DNA of 64,000 nt, taken from Bacteroidota bacterium (GTDB lineage: Bacteria > Bacteroidota > Ignavibacteria > Kapaibacteriales > UBA2268). Shown here piece after piece: positions 27,987 to 35,725 of the stretch; position 1 is the first letter of the stretch; each line of letters begins with the position of its first letter. The notes beneath the pieces were generated by a model. The model made no database searches, was not told the origin of the DNA, and saw only the letters and a program-made list of their open reading frames with translations. Location of the stretch: contig SCSM01000006.1 in the NCBI GenBank assembly GCA_004322215.1, positions 19,186 to 83,185 of the forward strand, in the 5' to 3' direction. The position numbers and the translations under genes are program-made.

Positions 27987-29174
27987 ATGAATGAAATATA
28001 TAAGAAAATATTAGCCCAATCAAAATCAATGTTCGATGAATTGATTCAAATCAGAAGGCATATTCATCAAAATCCTGAACTATCATTTAAGGAATTTTTA
28101 ACAGCCGAATTTATCAGGGATAATCTTAGAAAAGTCGGTATAGAATATAAAACAATTGCCGAAACCGGAACTGTGGCACTTATCGGTAAGGGTGAGAAAT
28201 GTGTTGCTTTAAGAGCAGACATTGATGCTTTGCCAATCAACGAAGAAACCAATCTTGAGTATGCTTCGAAAAATAAAGGTGTGATGCATGCCTGCGGTCA
28301 TGATATGCATTCGACTATGCTTTTGGGTGCTGCAAGAATTCTTAAAGGAATGGAATCGGAATTAACAGGTACTGTGAAAATTATTTTTCAACCCGGAGAG
28401 GAGAAATTACCTGGAGGAGCATCCAATCTTATCGAAGAAGGTGTTCTTGAAAATCCTAAAGTCACTGCTATGTTCGCCCAACATATTTTTCCCGAAGAAG
28501 AGACTGGAACAATTTCTGTCAATTCCTGCTATATTATGGCATCTGCCGATGAGCTGTACTGGACATTAAAAGGAAAAGGCACTCATGCCGCACAGCCACA
28601 TTTAGGAAATGACTGCATTATGGCGGCATCACAGCTTGTAATTAATCTTCAGTCAATTGTAACAAAATATAAAAATCCAATAAAGCCCGGACTGCTTTCT
28701 GTTACATCAATTCAGGGCGGTTCTGCTACAAATGCATTTCCTGACGAAGTAAAGCTGATGGGAACTTTCAGAGCAAATGATGAGGAATGGCGTAGCAAAA
28801 TGCACGATGAAATCAGGAGAATAACAAATGAAACCTGCTCTTTATTCGGTATTAAGGGTGAATTGGAAATTGTCAAGGGCTACCCTGCTCTTTACAATAA
28901 TCCTGAGACAACAGAAATGGTAAATCAGACAGCTAAAGAATTACTTGGACAAGATTCAGTCAAAGTGTTCGAACCAAAGCTTTGGGCGGAGGATTTCGCT
29001 TATTATGCACAGAAAATTCCTTCAACATTCTGGTTCCTCGGTATAAGACCGAAGGATATAAAAGATATGCCTCCGCTTCATAATTCAAAATTGATACCTG
29101 ATGAAAAAGCACTTACTATTGGGGCGGCAATGCTGGCTGGGACAGCGGTTAATTATATAAATAATTTTAATTAA
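27987..29174 (+). CDS. M20D-family amidohydrolase/peptidase
   Basis: 395 residues. Binuclear-metal deacylase of the HipO/IAA-amino-acid hydrolase type: IRRHIHQNPELSFKEF at the start, RADIDALPINEET, MHACGHDMHSTMLLGAARIL with the metal-binding Cys and His residues, FQPGEEKLPGGASNLIEEGV, and a C-terminal WAEDFAYYAQKIPSTFWFLG. Substrates in this group are N-acyl amino acids; close to dapF it could be an N-acetyl-diaminopimelate deacetylase, which is inference from context only. RBS AGAAG before ATG 27987. Confidence 0.87.
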   Translation: MNEIYKKILAQSKSMFDELIQIRRHIHQNPELSFKEFLTAEFIRDNLRKVGIEYKTIAETGTVALIGKGEKCVALRADIDALPINEETNLEYASKNKGVMHACGHDMHSTMLLGAARILKGMESELTGTVKIIFQPGEEKLPGGASNLIEEGVLENPKVTAMFAQHIFPEEETGTISVNSCYIMASADELYWTLKGKGTHAAQPHLGNDCIMAASQLVINLQSIVTKYKNPIKPGLLSVTSIQGGSATNAFPDEVKLMGTFRANDEEWRSKMHDEIRRITNETCSLFGIKGELEIVKGYPALYNNPETTEMVNQTAKELLGQDSVKVFEPKLWAEDFAYYAQKIPSTFWFLGIRPKDIKDMPPLHNSKLIPDEKALTIGAAMLAGTAVNYINNFN

Positions 29175-29223
29175 AATTTTATATAATTATTTCCGTATTT
29201 ATTGAAAAAATATGAGGTAATAA

Positions 29224-29424
29224 ATGAATAATGATAACAGGGTCATAGAGTTATTAACTGACATGTTACAAGAGCATAAAAAGACTAATGAAAGACTGGC
29301 AAAAACAAATATAGTACTTTCTGAAATGAGATTGGCTTTTATGAAATTTGCAGATAAATTTGTTCTTGTAACTAATATTGAAGAACGAGTGCTAAAACTC
29401 GAAAAAGCTGTATTTCAAAACTAA
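29224..29424 (+). CDS. Small helical protein of unknown function (66 aa)
   Basis: 66 residues, strongly alpha-helical and charged: RVIELLTDMLQEHKKTNERL, then a second helix ending EERVLKLEKAVFQN. The heptad pattern suggests a coiled coil. Small proteins of this look are common in FCB genomes but I know no function. ATG 29224 follows GAGGTAATAA, a fair ribosome-binding site, so it is probably real; it may be the last gene of the suhB operon. Confidence 0.5.
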   Translation: MNNDNRVIELLTDMLQEHKKTNERLAKTNIVLSEMRLAFMKFADKFVLVTNIEERVLKLEKAVFQN

Positions 29425-29483
29425 ATCACAATGTACATAAATTTTAAAATCACATAAATCACAATAATCAAATAAATCACAGT

Positions 29484-30752
29484 TCAGACAACATTCTCCG
29501 GTCTTACCAATGTAATCAATGTTATTTCGGGTTTCATTCCGATTCTGATTGGTGGTCCTGCTGTGCCACAGCCGCGGTTCACATATAAGTACTGGTCTTT
29601 GTTTTTATAGAGTCCTGCATAATATTTATAGACATAGCGAACAGGTGAAAGTTCCATTCCATCTATTTTAAAGCTGAATTGTCCGCCGTGGGTGTGCCCT
29701 GCGAGCATCAAATCCACATCTCTTTTTCCATTGATTTTCGGGTCCCAGTTATTTGGGTCATGACATAATAATATTGTAGGGTCAATGTCATTTAAGCCGT
29801 CGAGTGTCTTGTCGAAGTTTGCAAATTTGTCTCCCCAACTTGTATTGTCAGTTGCTGCAAGTTGCAAATTACATCCGTTAATATTGAGTTTTTTATTTTC
29901 ATTAATAAGTAAATCAATACCGGAATTTCTAATTGTTTTAATTAGTTTTTTATGATTATCATCACTCATATAATGGTCATGATTTCCGAGGCAGGCATAA
30001 ACTCCATAATGCGCATTCAGTCGCTTTAATCCTTCAACTGCAAGTACCATTTCATCAGGATGATTATTTACGAAATCTCCTGTAACGAAAATTAAATCCG
30101 GCTGAACTGCATTTGCCAAAATTGTTGCATTTATGAATGTTTTATTAGTCAGGAATGAGCCAGCATGAATATCAGATATCTGAACAATCTTTAATCCATT
30201 AAGTCCGGGTGGAAGCTTTGCGATAGGAATCTGAACCGGATATATGTGAAAATCATAAGTATTTCTTAGCATGTTATCGCCGACAATAAGGAATGGAACA
30301 CCTGCAAGGGACCATGCAATGTTTCCAGCAAGTTTTCTTCTTGAGAGTGATTTGGGTTCTTGTTGATGTTCGGGAGGAAATCCACTAATTCCCTTTGAGA
30401 AAGGGGGCTTTTTAATTACTTTTAACTTTATGTACTTTAAAAACTTTACACTTAATTTAATGATGTCTTTGAAAAGAAGAATTAGAACTATACCAAGTTT
30501 TGGGAGATACCAGAAATAAACAAGGTACATTATCATTTTGTTTGTAAGTGTTTGAGCTTCGTCTCTCGTTCTAAAAATGAAAGAAGAAATTGTCAGCAAA
30601 ACCATAAAACCGGAAATGAAAACCGGAAGACGTCGAAAAAATTTTTTGAAATTCCTTTTTTTTAGAAACCGGGAAAGACTAATTGAAAAATAGAAATCAA
30701 TTATTGTTAAAGAAGAAATTATTATAATAATAATTAAAAAAAACCCGTGCAT
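29484..30752 (-). CDS. Membrane-anchored metallophosphoesterase
   Basis: 422 residues. About three N-terminal membrane spans (residues 1-25, 38-65, 75-98), then a calcineurin-like phosphoesterase domain: VQISDIHAGS, FVTGDFVNNHPDE, LGNHDHYMSDD, ILLCHDPNN and MLAGHTHGGQFSF supply the metal-binding Asp/Asn/His set. It belongs to the YkuE-like group, some of which act on lipid or nucleotide phosphates. Between the last span and the catalytic domain, residues about 112-125 (KKPPFSKGISGFPPE) are encoded by a palindromic repeat insertion (30391-30408). The gene is single and faces the isochorismatase-like gene. Confidence 0.88.
   Translation of the reverse strand: MHGFFLIIIIIISSLTIIDFYFSISLSRFLKKRNFKKFFRRLPVFISGFMVLLTISSFIFRTRDEAQTLTNKMIMYLVYFWYLPKLGIVLILLFKDIIKLSVKFLKYIKLKVIKKPPFSKGISGFPPEHQQEPKSLSRRKLAGNIAWSLAGVPFLIVGDNMLRNTYDFHIYPVQIPIAKLPPGLNGLKIVQISDIHAGSFLTNKTFINATILANAVQPDLIFVTGDFVNNHPDEMVLAVEGLKRLNAHYGVYACLGNHDHYMSDDNHKKLIKTIRNSGIDLLINENKKLNINGCNLQLAATDNTSWGDKFANFDKTLDGLNDIDPTILLCHDPNNWDPKINGKRDVDLMLAGHTHGGQFSFKIDGMELSPVRYVYKYYAGLYKNKDQYLYVNRGCGTAGPPIRIGMKPEITLITLVRPENVV
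30391..30408. repeat. Palindromic element copy inside the metallophosphoesterase gene
   Basis: On the coding strand CCCCCTTT-CTCA-AAGGGA, followed by ATTAGTGGATTTCC. It is read as P-P-F-S-K-G, in the same frame as the copies in comB and pgeF. It sits in the linker between membrane part and enzyme domain, where an insertion would be tolerated. Confidence 0.6.
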
Positions 30753-30880
30753 ACTTAAAAATTACCAAACTGAATCAAAAATCACATCCACATAATAAAG
30801 TAACATGATACGGTCAAACAAAAAAATTATTATTTTCCGATAATTCTCATTTTTTGGAAAATTACATTAAAGTTAAGTCC

Positions 30881-30888
30881 TATATTTG
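30881..30888 (+). promoter_or_regulatory. -7 element (TATATTTG) of the isochorismatase-like gene
   Basis: TATATTTG fits TAnnTTTG and lies 38 bases before ATG 30926. A TTTG at 30853-30856 is 24 bases upstream, longer than the usual 19, so the -33 part is uncertain. Confidence 0.4.
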
Positions 30889-30925
30889 CAGATTATTTTT
30901 TTACAATTATTCAAGGAACATAATT

Positions 30926-31579
30926 ATGATACCATATATTACAACTGAGAACTTAGATTCAAAAACTACATCGTGGCTTAAAACAATCGAGCCGTTCAAT
31001 CAGCACCGGCTTAAGCTCTCAAAAGATAAATCCGCCCTTATGGTGATAGATATGCAGAAGTTTTTCCTCGATTCGACTTCTCCAACGTTCACCTGTGGCG
31101 GTATTCCGATTATCCCTAATATAAAAAATCTAATCAATGAATTTCGTAAATCAGAAAGACCAGTTATATATACTAAGCATGTTCATAATCCATCCCTGAA
31201 TGACGCAGGAATCATGGAATGGTGGTGGGAAGGTATGTGCATCGAAGGTTCACCGGAAAGTGAAGTTCATGATGAGATTACTCCGATTGCCGGTGAAAAA
31301 GTGATTCTCAAACACAGGTATTCTGCATTTTATAATACTGATTTAGAGACTGTTTTGAGAGTATTAAAAATTGAAGATTTGGTAATTACCGGAATAATGT
31401 CAAATATGTGCTGTGAATCAACAACGAGAGATGCATATTTCCGTGATTACAAAGTCCATTTTCTTGCGGATGCAACCGGAACAGTAACAGAAGAAATGCA
31501 TCTTGCCACTTTGCTGAATCTCGGTTTCGGTTTTGCAAATATTACAACGACAGAAAATATTTTGAAACAGATGAAGTAA
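30926..31579 (+). CDS. Isochorismatase-like cysteine hydrolase
   Basis: 217 residues. The catalytic triad of the family is visible: Asp in ALMVIDMQKFFLD, Lys in ILKHRYSAFYNTDLE and Cys in TGIMSNMCCESTTRDAYFRD. Members hydrolyse isochorismate, nicotinamide or other amides; the surrounding genes give no hint of the substrate. ATG 30926 is preferred, preceded by CAAGGAAC and starting MIPYITTENLDSKT; a longer in-frame ATG at 30854 would lie upstream of the presumed promoter. Confidence 0.85.
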   Translation: MIPYITTENLDSKTTSWLKTIEPFNQHRLKLSKDKSALMVIDMQKFFLDSTSPTFTCGGIPIIPNIKNLINEFRKSERPVIYTKHVHNPSLNDAGIMEWWWEGMCIEGSPESEVHDEITPIAGEKVILKHRYSAFYNTDLETVLRVLKIEDLVITGIMSNMCCESTTRDAYFRDYKVHFLADATGTVTEEMHLATLLNLGFGFANITTTENILKQMK

Positions 31580-31921
31580 TTATTTTATTCCGAGCCAGAA
31601 TAATAACGATTTTTCGAGTTGGATTATATCCTGTTTATCCAACTTACCTACCTGTTGAATAACTAAAGTATCTTCAACAGTAAAAATTCCTCTTTTTACT
31701 GTTGAAGGTACATTTAATCCCGTTTCTTTCTATTTGCTCAAAATAAACTCTCCAGGTAAAAGATTGTGAATATTACTTGTTAATAGAACAATAATTATGT
31801 CGTTTGAAGGATGTTCACTACTTATGATTATAGCAGGTCTGACTTTAAAAGCAGTTAAACTTGTAAATGGATATTTATTCAGGATTATTTCATTTTTCAA
31901 GAAGTTGCTCATATATATCAT
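31580..31921 (-). pseudogene. MazF/PemK-like toxin gene interrupted by an in-frame TAG
   Basis: The first 63 codons encode the start of a MazF/PemK endoribonuclease: KNEIILNKYPFTSLTAFKVR, PAIIISSEHPSND, IIIVLLTSNIHNLLPGEFIL. A TAG at 31730-31732 then interrupts; the same frame resumes with KETGLNVPSTVKRGIFTVED and continues to TAA at 31580-31582 (113 codons in all). In relatives this point reads D-W-K-x-A-G-L, so the stop probably replaced Trp (TGG to TAG). The start (ATG 31921 or 31912) overlaps the end of the antitoxin gene. The toxin is either dead, truncated or made only by read-through. Confidence 0.8.
31672..31707. repeat. Perfect 15-bp inverted repeat in the mazF remnant
   Basis: CTTCAACAGTAAAAA, loop TTCCTC, TTTTTACTGTTGAAG: no mismatches over 15 pairs. 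In the minus-strand transcript it begins 22 bases after the premature TAG. It has no T run after it, so it is not a typical terminator. Confidence 0.75.
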
Positions 31922-32093
31922 CGTTATCGTTATTCCAGATTTTATCCAGCATTTCTTCAGAAGCTTTTATTAAATATTCTACTCTTGGTTCTTCAATTAT
32001 GGTAACAAGCACCTTAGAACCATCCAGAATATTGGCGTCCTCCGGTAATTTCAATTTACCGCTCTCATATACTGCCTGATGTGATATTAACAT
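31890..32093 (-). CDS. Antitoxin of the MazF-like locus
   Basis: 67 residues. The N-terminal strand pattern HQAVYESGKLKLPEDANILD followed by GSKVLVTIIEE matches short antitoxins of the DUF104/AbrB-like type (YExGxLxLxxxxxLxxGxxVxVxI). The C-terminal helix (EYLIKASEEMLDKIWN) would wrap the toxin. A strong ribosome-binding site (AAGGAGG) precedes ATG 32093, and the toxin start overlaps the 3' end, the usual arrangement for a type II module. The frame is intact, in contrast with the toxin. Confidence 0.72.
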   Translation of the reverse strand: MLISHQAVYESGKLKLPEDANILDGSKVLVTIIEEPRVEYLIKASEEMLDKIWNNDNDDIYEQLLEK

Positions 32094-32203
32094 ATTATCC
32101 TCCTTTTATTTGTATTTAACGTTAATTTTAAGAATATATTGAAACAAAATTTATTTTCTTATTAATTTACAAATTAGTAAAATGATAACTTTCTAAATAT
32201 ATT

Positions 32204-32659
32204 ATGAGAAAAATATTACTTGGTTTTATTTGTATCTGTCTGCTCTATATTGGAGGAGGCGGAATTTATGGCGGCTTGTCATTTATTACTGACCCTACGG
32301 GAAAAAGTATGGGTATGTCTCCTGAATTAATCAAAAATATTATTGTTCCGAATTACTTTATCCCTGGTATAATGTTGTTAATATTATTTGGAATTATTCC
32401 AATCATTACAACTACAGGATTGATATTAAAACATGGATTGCCTTTTATCACACCCCATGATAATAAACCGAAACATAACTGGGTTTGGCATTCGGCTTAT
32501 CTACTGAGTATGGCACTTGTATTATGGATATTATTTCAACTCCTGCTGATTGGATATGGTCATCAGCTCCAGGTGATGCTCCTCGGTGTTGGTGTCATTA
32601 TGTTTATTATTCTCAGAAATTCTGAAGTGAAAGAATATTTCGGTGAAATAAATACATAG
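32204..32659 (+). CDS. Four-span membrane protein of unknown function
   Basis: 151 residues with about four hydrophobic segments: residues 4-22 (ILLGFICICLLYIGGGGIYG), 45-75 (IPGIMLLILFGIIPIITTTG), 94-116 (AYLLSMALVLWILFQLLLIG) and 120-138 (QVMLLGVGVIMFIILR). No charged catalytic motif. Ends in TAG only 7 bases before the AlkD-like gene, whose ribosome-binding site overlaps this stop, so the two are probably co-transcribed. Confidence 0.7.
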   Translation: MRKILLGFICICLLYIGGGGIYGGLSFITDPTGKSMGMSPELIKNIIVPNYFIPGIMLLILFGIIPIITTTGLILKHGLPFITPHDNKPKHNWVWHSAYLLSMALVLWILFQLLLIGYGHQLQVMLLGVGVIMFIILRNSEVKEYFGEINT

Positions 32660-32666
32660 GTGAATA

Positions 32667-33386
32667 ATGGAACTTAACAAGATAGTAAAAGAAATAAGAG
32701 ATTTTCTTAAAAAAAATGCAAATGAAGCAATTGTTAAAAAATACTCTCGTTACTTTAAGGATGGATACGACGGCTATGGCATTGAGCAAGAAATTTTTAT
32801 TCAGAAAAAAGAAGAGTGGCTCAATAAATACAAAGAAAAATTAAGTATAGAGGAGTTTCTCGAGTTTGGTGGAATGTTATTCAGTTCCGGCAAGTATGAG
32901 GAAGGAGCTTTAGCAATTCAGTTTCTTATGGGGCAAAAAGCTAATCTGGATAAAAATTCATTCAATGTAATTGGCGATTGGCTCGATAAATATGTTAAGA
33001 ACTGGGCTCATACTGATTACATCTGTAGTGAACTTACTCCATACTTCTTCGAGAAGAATATAGTAAAATTAGACGATATCAAGCCATGGCGGTTTTCACA
33101 ATCTCAATGGAAACGCAGAGCAGTTCCTGTAACTTTAATCAAGCTGATGAAGCGAGATAAATCGCCTGTTCAATATCTAAATCTTATTGACCCGATGATG
33201 ATGGACAAAAACAGACCTGTACATCAGGGTTTAGGCTGGTTCTTACGTGAGACCTGGAAAAAATATCCTGAACCTGTAGAATCATTTCTTCTAAAATGGA
33301 AAAACACTGCACCACGTTTGATATTTCAGTATGCAACTGAGAAAATGACTAAGCAAGATAAAGAGAGATATAGAAAAAGTAAATAA
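32667..33386 (+). CDS. DNA alkylation repair (AlkD-like) HEAT-repeat protein
   Basis: 239 residues, all-helical. Matches the AlkD family that excises bulky or cationic alkylated bases: KYSRYFKDGYDGYGIEQEIF near the N-terminus, then helical repeats GKYEEGALAIQFLMGQK, NWAHTDYICSELTPYFFEKN, WRFSQSQWKRRAVPVTLIKL and PVHQGLGWFLRETWKKYPEP. The W-x-H-x-D (NWAHTD) and W-K-R-R-A motifs are characteristic of the base-excision groove. It follows a membrane protein by 7 bases. Function as a glycosylase is inferred from family only. Confidence 0.85.
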   Translation: MELNKIVKEIRDFLKKNANEAIVKKYSRYFKDGYDGYGIEQEIFIQKKEEWLNKYKEKLSIEEFLEFGGMLFSSGKYEEGALAIQFLMGQKANLDKNSFNVIGDWLDKYVKNWAHTDYICSELTPYFFEKNIVKLDDIKPWRFSQSQWKRRAVPVTLIKLMKRDKSPVQYLNLIDPMMMDKNRPVHQGLGWFLRETWKKYPEPVESFLLKWKNTAPRLIFQYATEKMTKQDKERYRKSK

Positions 33387-33419
33387 TGAAAACCTTATTG
33401 AAAAATATTAATTGCAAAT

Positions 33420-33692
33420 ATGTTTTCATTTAGGGAAATCAAATATTTATCAAATTTAATCGTATTGAAATCTGTTTTTATTATTAATAATAATTACTGT
33501 GTTTCCAATCAGGGTATTTTTATTGCTTGGAATGAACCGGGATTTTTCGATAAAGTATATATTAATACAGAGACAAATGCAATATCATGGAGTGAGGATA
33601 TTGAACTATGTCCTGATAGTTTATATCTAAAACTAAAAAATTTATCTTTTGAAGAGTGGGAAAAATCTGAGTTAGTAAATGCCTCAAATTAG
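33420..33692 (+). CDS. DUF2442-like small protein, N-terminus atypical
   Basis: 90 residues. The second half fits DUF2442: GFFDKVYINTETNAISWSED then IELCPDSLYLKLKNLSFEEW (family pattern F-x-x-V-x-I-x...I-x-W-x-x-x-x-D-L-x-P-D-x-L-Y). The first half lacks the usual D-G-x-x-R-x-v-D segment, so the 5' part may have been altered by a frameshift or the gene may be a remnant. DUF2442 proteins often sit beside DUF4160 proteins in toxin-antitoxin-like pairs; no partner is present. It lies 33 bases after the AlkD-like gene and ends with TAG. Confidence 0.45.
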   Translation: MFSFREIKYLSNLIVLKSVFIINNNYCVSNQGIFIAWNEPGFFDKVYINTETNAISWSEDIELCPDSLYLKLKNLSFEEWEKSELVNASN

Positions 33693-33807
33693 CAGATTCT
33701 TTGGAATTATTGTGTTTAAGATTTTCTTCAAATGTAAATTTTACAATTAATATAATTTAAATAAATATCAATTCTCTCACGTCAATCATTAATTTTTCAG
33801 GTATAAA

Positions 33808-34272
33808 ATGGAAGAAACCAAAAATATCGCGCTTGTTGCACATGACAATTGCAAGAAAGACCTTACAGAATGGGTGAATTGGAACTGGAGTTTGCTGCTG
33901 AACCACAATTTGATATGTACAGGTACAACCGGAAAGTTAGTCGAAAAAGCTTTGTTAAAGAAAATAGGTAAAGAAAAGGTTTCAGAAATTAAGATTACAA
34001 AATTAAAATCAGGACCTTTTGGTGGCGACCAGCAGCTTGGTGCAATGATTGTTGACGGAAAAGTTGATATACTTATATTCTTTTGGGACCCTATGCAGCC
34101 GCATCCTCACGATGTTGACGTGAAGGCACTTTTAAGAATCTCTGTTTTATATAATATTCCAACAGCATGCAACAGGTCAACTGCCGATTTCCTAATTTCT
34201 TCACAATTGATGAGTGAAAATTACGAGTCAGTGCAAAGAGATTTCTCTGCTTATCTAAACAGAAAAGTATAA
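33808..34272 (+). CDS. mgsA: Methylglyoxal synthase
   Basis: 154 residues, normal length. Converts dihydroxyacetone phosphate to methylglyoxal and phosphate, an overflow branch of glycolysis used when phosphate is scarce. Signatures: IALVAHDNCKKDLTEWV at the N-terminus, ICTGTTGKLVEKAL, KSGPFGGDQQLGAMIVDGKV with the catalytic Asp, FFWDPMQPHPHDVDVKALLR and YNIPTACNRSTADFLISS. ATG 33808 follows CAGGTATAAA. Single gene. Confidence 0.95.
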   Translation: MEETKNIALVAHDNCKKDLTEWVNWNWSLLLNHNLICTGTTGKLVEKALLKKIGKEKVSEIKITKLKSGPFGGDQQLGAMIVDGKVDILIFFWDPMQPHPHDVDVKALLRISVLYNIPTACNRSTADFLISSQLMSENYESVQRDFSAYLNRKV

Positions 34273-34374
34273 TTATTTTTAATTAGGGTTTCTTTGTTAA
34301 ATCTTGTTTGCTGATTTGATTATAATTATTGTATATTAGAAAGTAAGGATATTATTTTTTTGAGATAAAGACTG

Positions 34375-34554
34375 TTATTTAAAAAAAATAATCGAAGTAA
34401 TATTACCATCATCAAAATGACAATTTACTGCATCTTTTATATTTTCCTTAAGTTCTTCTATACTGTTACTTTCAGTATAAATGCTATGTCCTAATGCTTT
34501 AGTAGTAAAACCACCTTCGGGAGCTTCTTCAATTAAAAAAATTATTTCACTCAT
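34375..34554 (-). CDS. HicB-like small protein (orphan antitoxin-type)
   Basis: 59 residues from ATG 34554 to TAA 34375. The sequence IIFLIEEAPEGGFTTKALGH followed by SIYTESNSIEELKENIKDAV and NCHFDDG matches the short HicB-like family (EEAPEGGYTARALGHSIFTEADTLEELxxxVxDAVxCHF). Such proteins pair with a HicA/YcfA-type mRNA interferase; I see no such gene on either side, so it is an orphan antitoxin or a remnant of a module. The C-terminus is shorter than usual (relatives continue with an IRLHxV strand). Confidence 0.65.
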   Translation of the reverse strand: MSEIIFLIEEAPEGGFTTKALGHSIYTESNSIEELKENIKDAVNCHFDDGNITSIIFFK

Positions 34555-34664
34555 ATCTAAATTTTTATTTGTTATTGATGATTTAAACTAAATACTTAAA
34601 AGAAAATTATCAAAAAAGTATATAATAAATAATAATTTATGAATTTTACTACGAAATTAACATT

Positions 34665-35705
34665 TTAGTTTATTACAATTCCTCTCCCATGCTTTGGTAC
34701 AATGAATTCCTGTGGATTTAGTAATTCCTTTTCCCGTAAAATTTTTAATTGCCTTGGTGCATCAAGCATATTGTCACTACCTTGTGAAAAAGTTCCCCAG
34801 TGCATAGCAATTGATGTTTTGGATTTTAAAATTTTATGAGCTTTGATTGCCTCGTCGGGAGATATATGAACATCTCCGAAAAACCATCTCGGTTCAACTG
34901 GTCCGATTGGTAATAATGCTAAGCGTATTGGACCGAAATGTTCAAATATTTGTTTGAAGTGATTTCCAAATCCCGTATCACCGGCAAAGTAAACGGGTCC
35001 CAAAGCTGTTTGCAGGACATACCCACCCCATAATGATTTGTCCCAATCATTTAATCCCCGCATTGAAAAATGTTTTGATGGGACAAAAGTAATTTTATAT
35101 TTATTCTTGAATTGATATTCTCCCCACCAGTCAAGCTCGATTGCATTGTTCAATCCCTCATCATACATTAATTCTTTATTACCGAGAGGCACAAAGAAAA
35201 GAGGATTAAATTTTTCTTTTAATCTTTTCAATGTCGAAATATCCATGTGGTCGTAGTGATTATGACTAACAAGAACAATATCAATCTGCGGAAGTTCTTC
35301 AAATTTTATACCGGGTGGACGGTGTCTTTCCATACCTATTAGAGGAACAGGGCTTGCGACTTCAGAAAATATCGGGTCAGTTAAAATATTCATACTGTCA
35401 ACCTGAATTAAAAAGGTAGCATGATTGATAAAAGTAACTACAATGGAATCACCGGCTATCCTCTCAGCAGGTTTGGGACCGGGTTTCTCGTTCCACCATT
35501 CATCCCAATCGCCTTTAGAGCTAAAAAAGAGAAATTTAAATAAGTCCCATGTAGAATGAGAATGAGATGAATCTTTATTATAAAATTCTTTCCCGTTAAA
35601 GTGGTCTGAAACCGGTCCTTTGTAATATGAACCGTCAAAGGTGCTGCAACTATATAAAATTAATAATTGAAAATTTATTAAAAGTATTAATATTATTTTT
35701 TTCAT
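34665..35705 (-). CDS. MBL-fold hydrolase, lipoprotein (NAPE-PLD/UlaG-like)
   Basis: 346 residues. Starts MKKIILILLINFQLLILYSC with lipobox LYSC at Cys20, so it is probably lipidated and periplasmic. The metallo-beta-lactamase fold shows SHNHYDHMD (HxHxDH), the ligand His in VPSKHFSMRGLND, Asp in YFAGDTGFGNHF, and MHWGTF. ERHRPPGIKFEELPQID and GDVHISPDEAI match the N-acyl-phosphatidylethanolamine phospholipase D-like branch, also called RomA-like. ATG 35705 is chosen over the longer frame from 35813 because that would overlap pgeF and place the signal peptide internally. It lies 20 bases downstream of pgeF and is probably in the same transcript. Confidence 0.85.
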   Translation of the reverse strand: MKKIILILLINFQLLILYSCSTFDGSYYKGPVSDHFNGKEFYNKDSSHSHSTWDLFKFLFFSSKGDWDEWWNEKPGPKPAERIAGDSIVVTFINHATFLIQVDSMNILTDPIFSEVASPVPLIGMERHRPPGIKFEELPQIDIVLVSHNHYDHMDISTLKRLKEKFNPLFFVPLGNKELMYDEGLNNAIELDWWGEYQFKNKYKITFVPSKHFSMRGLNDWDKSLWGGYVLQTALGPVYFAGDTGFGNHFKQIFEHFGPIRLALLPIGPVEPRWFFGDVHISPDEAIKAHKILKSKTSIAMHWGTFSQGSDNMLDAPRQLKILREKELLNPQEFIVPKHGRGIVIN

Positions 35706-35725
35706 AAATTCATGAATATAAAAAA

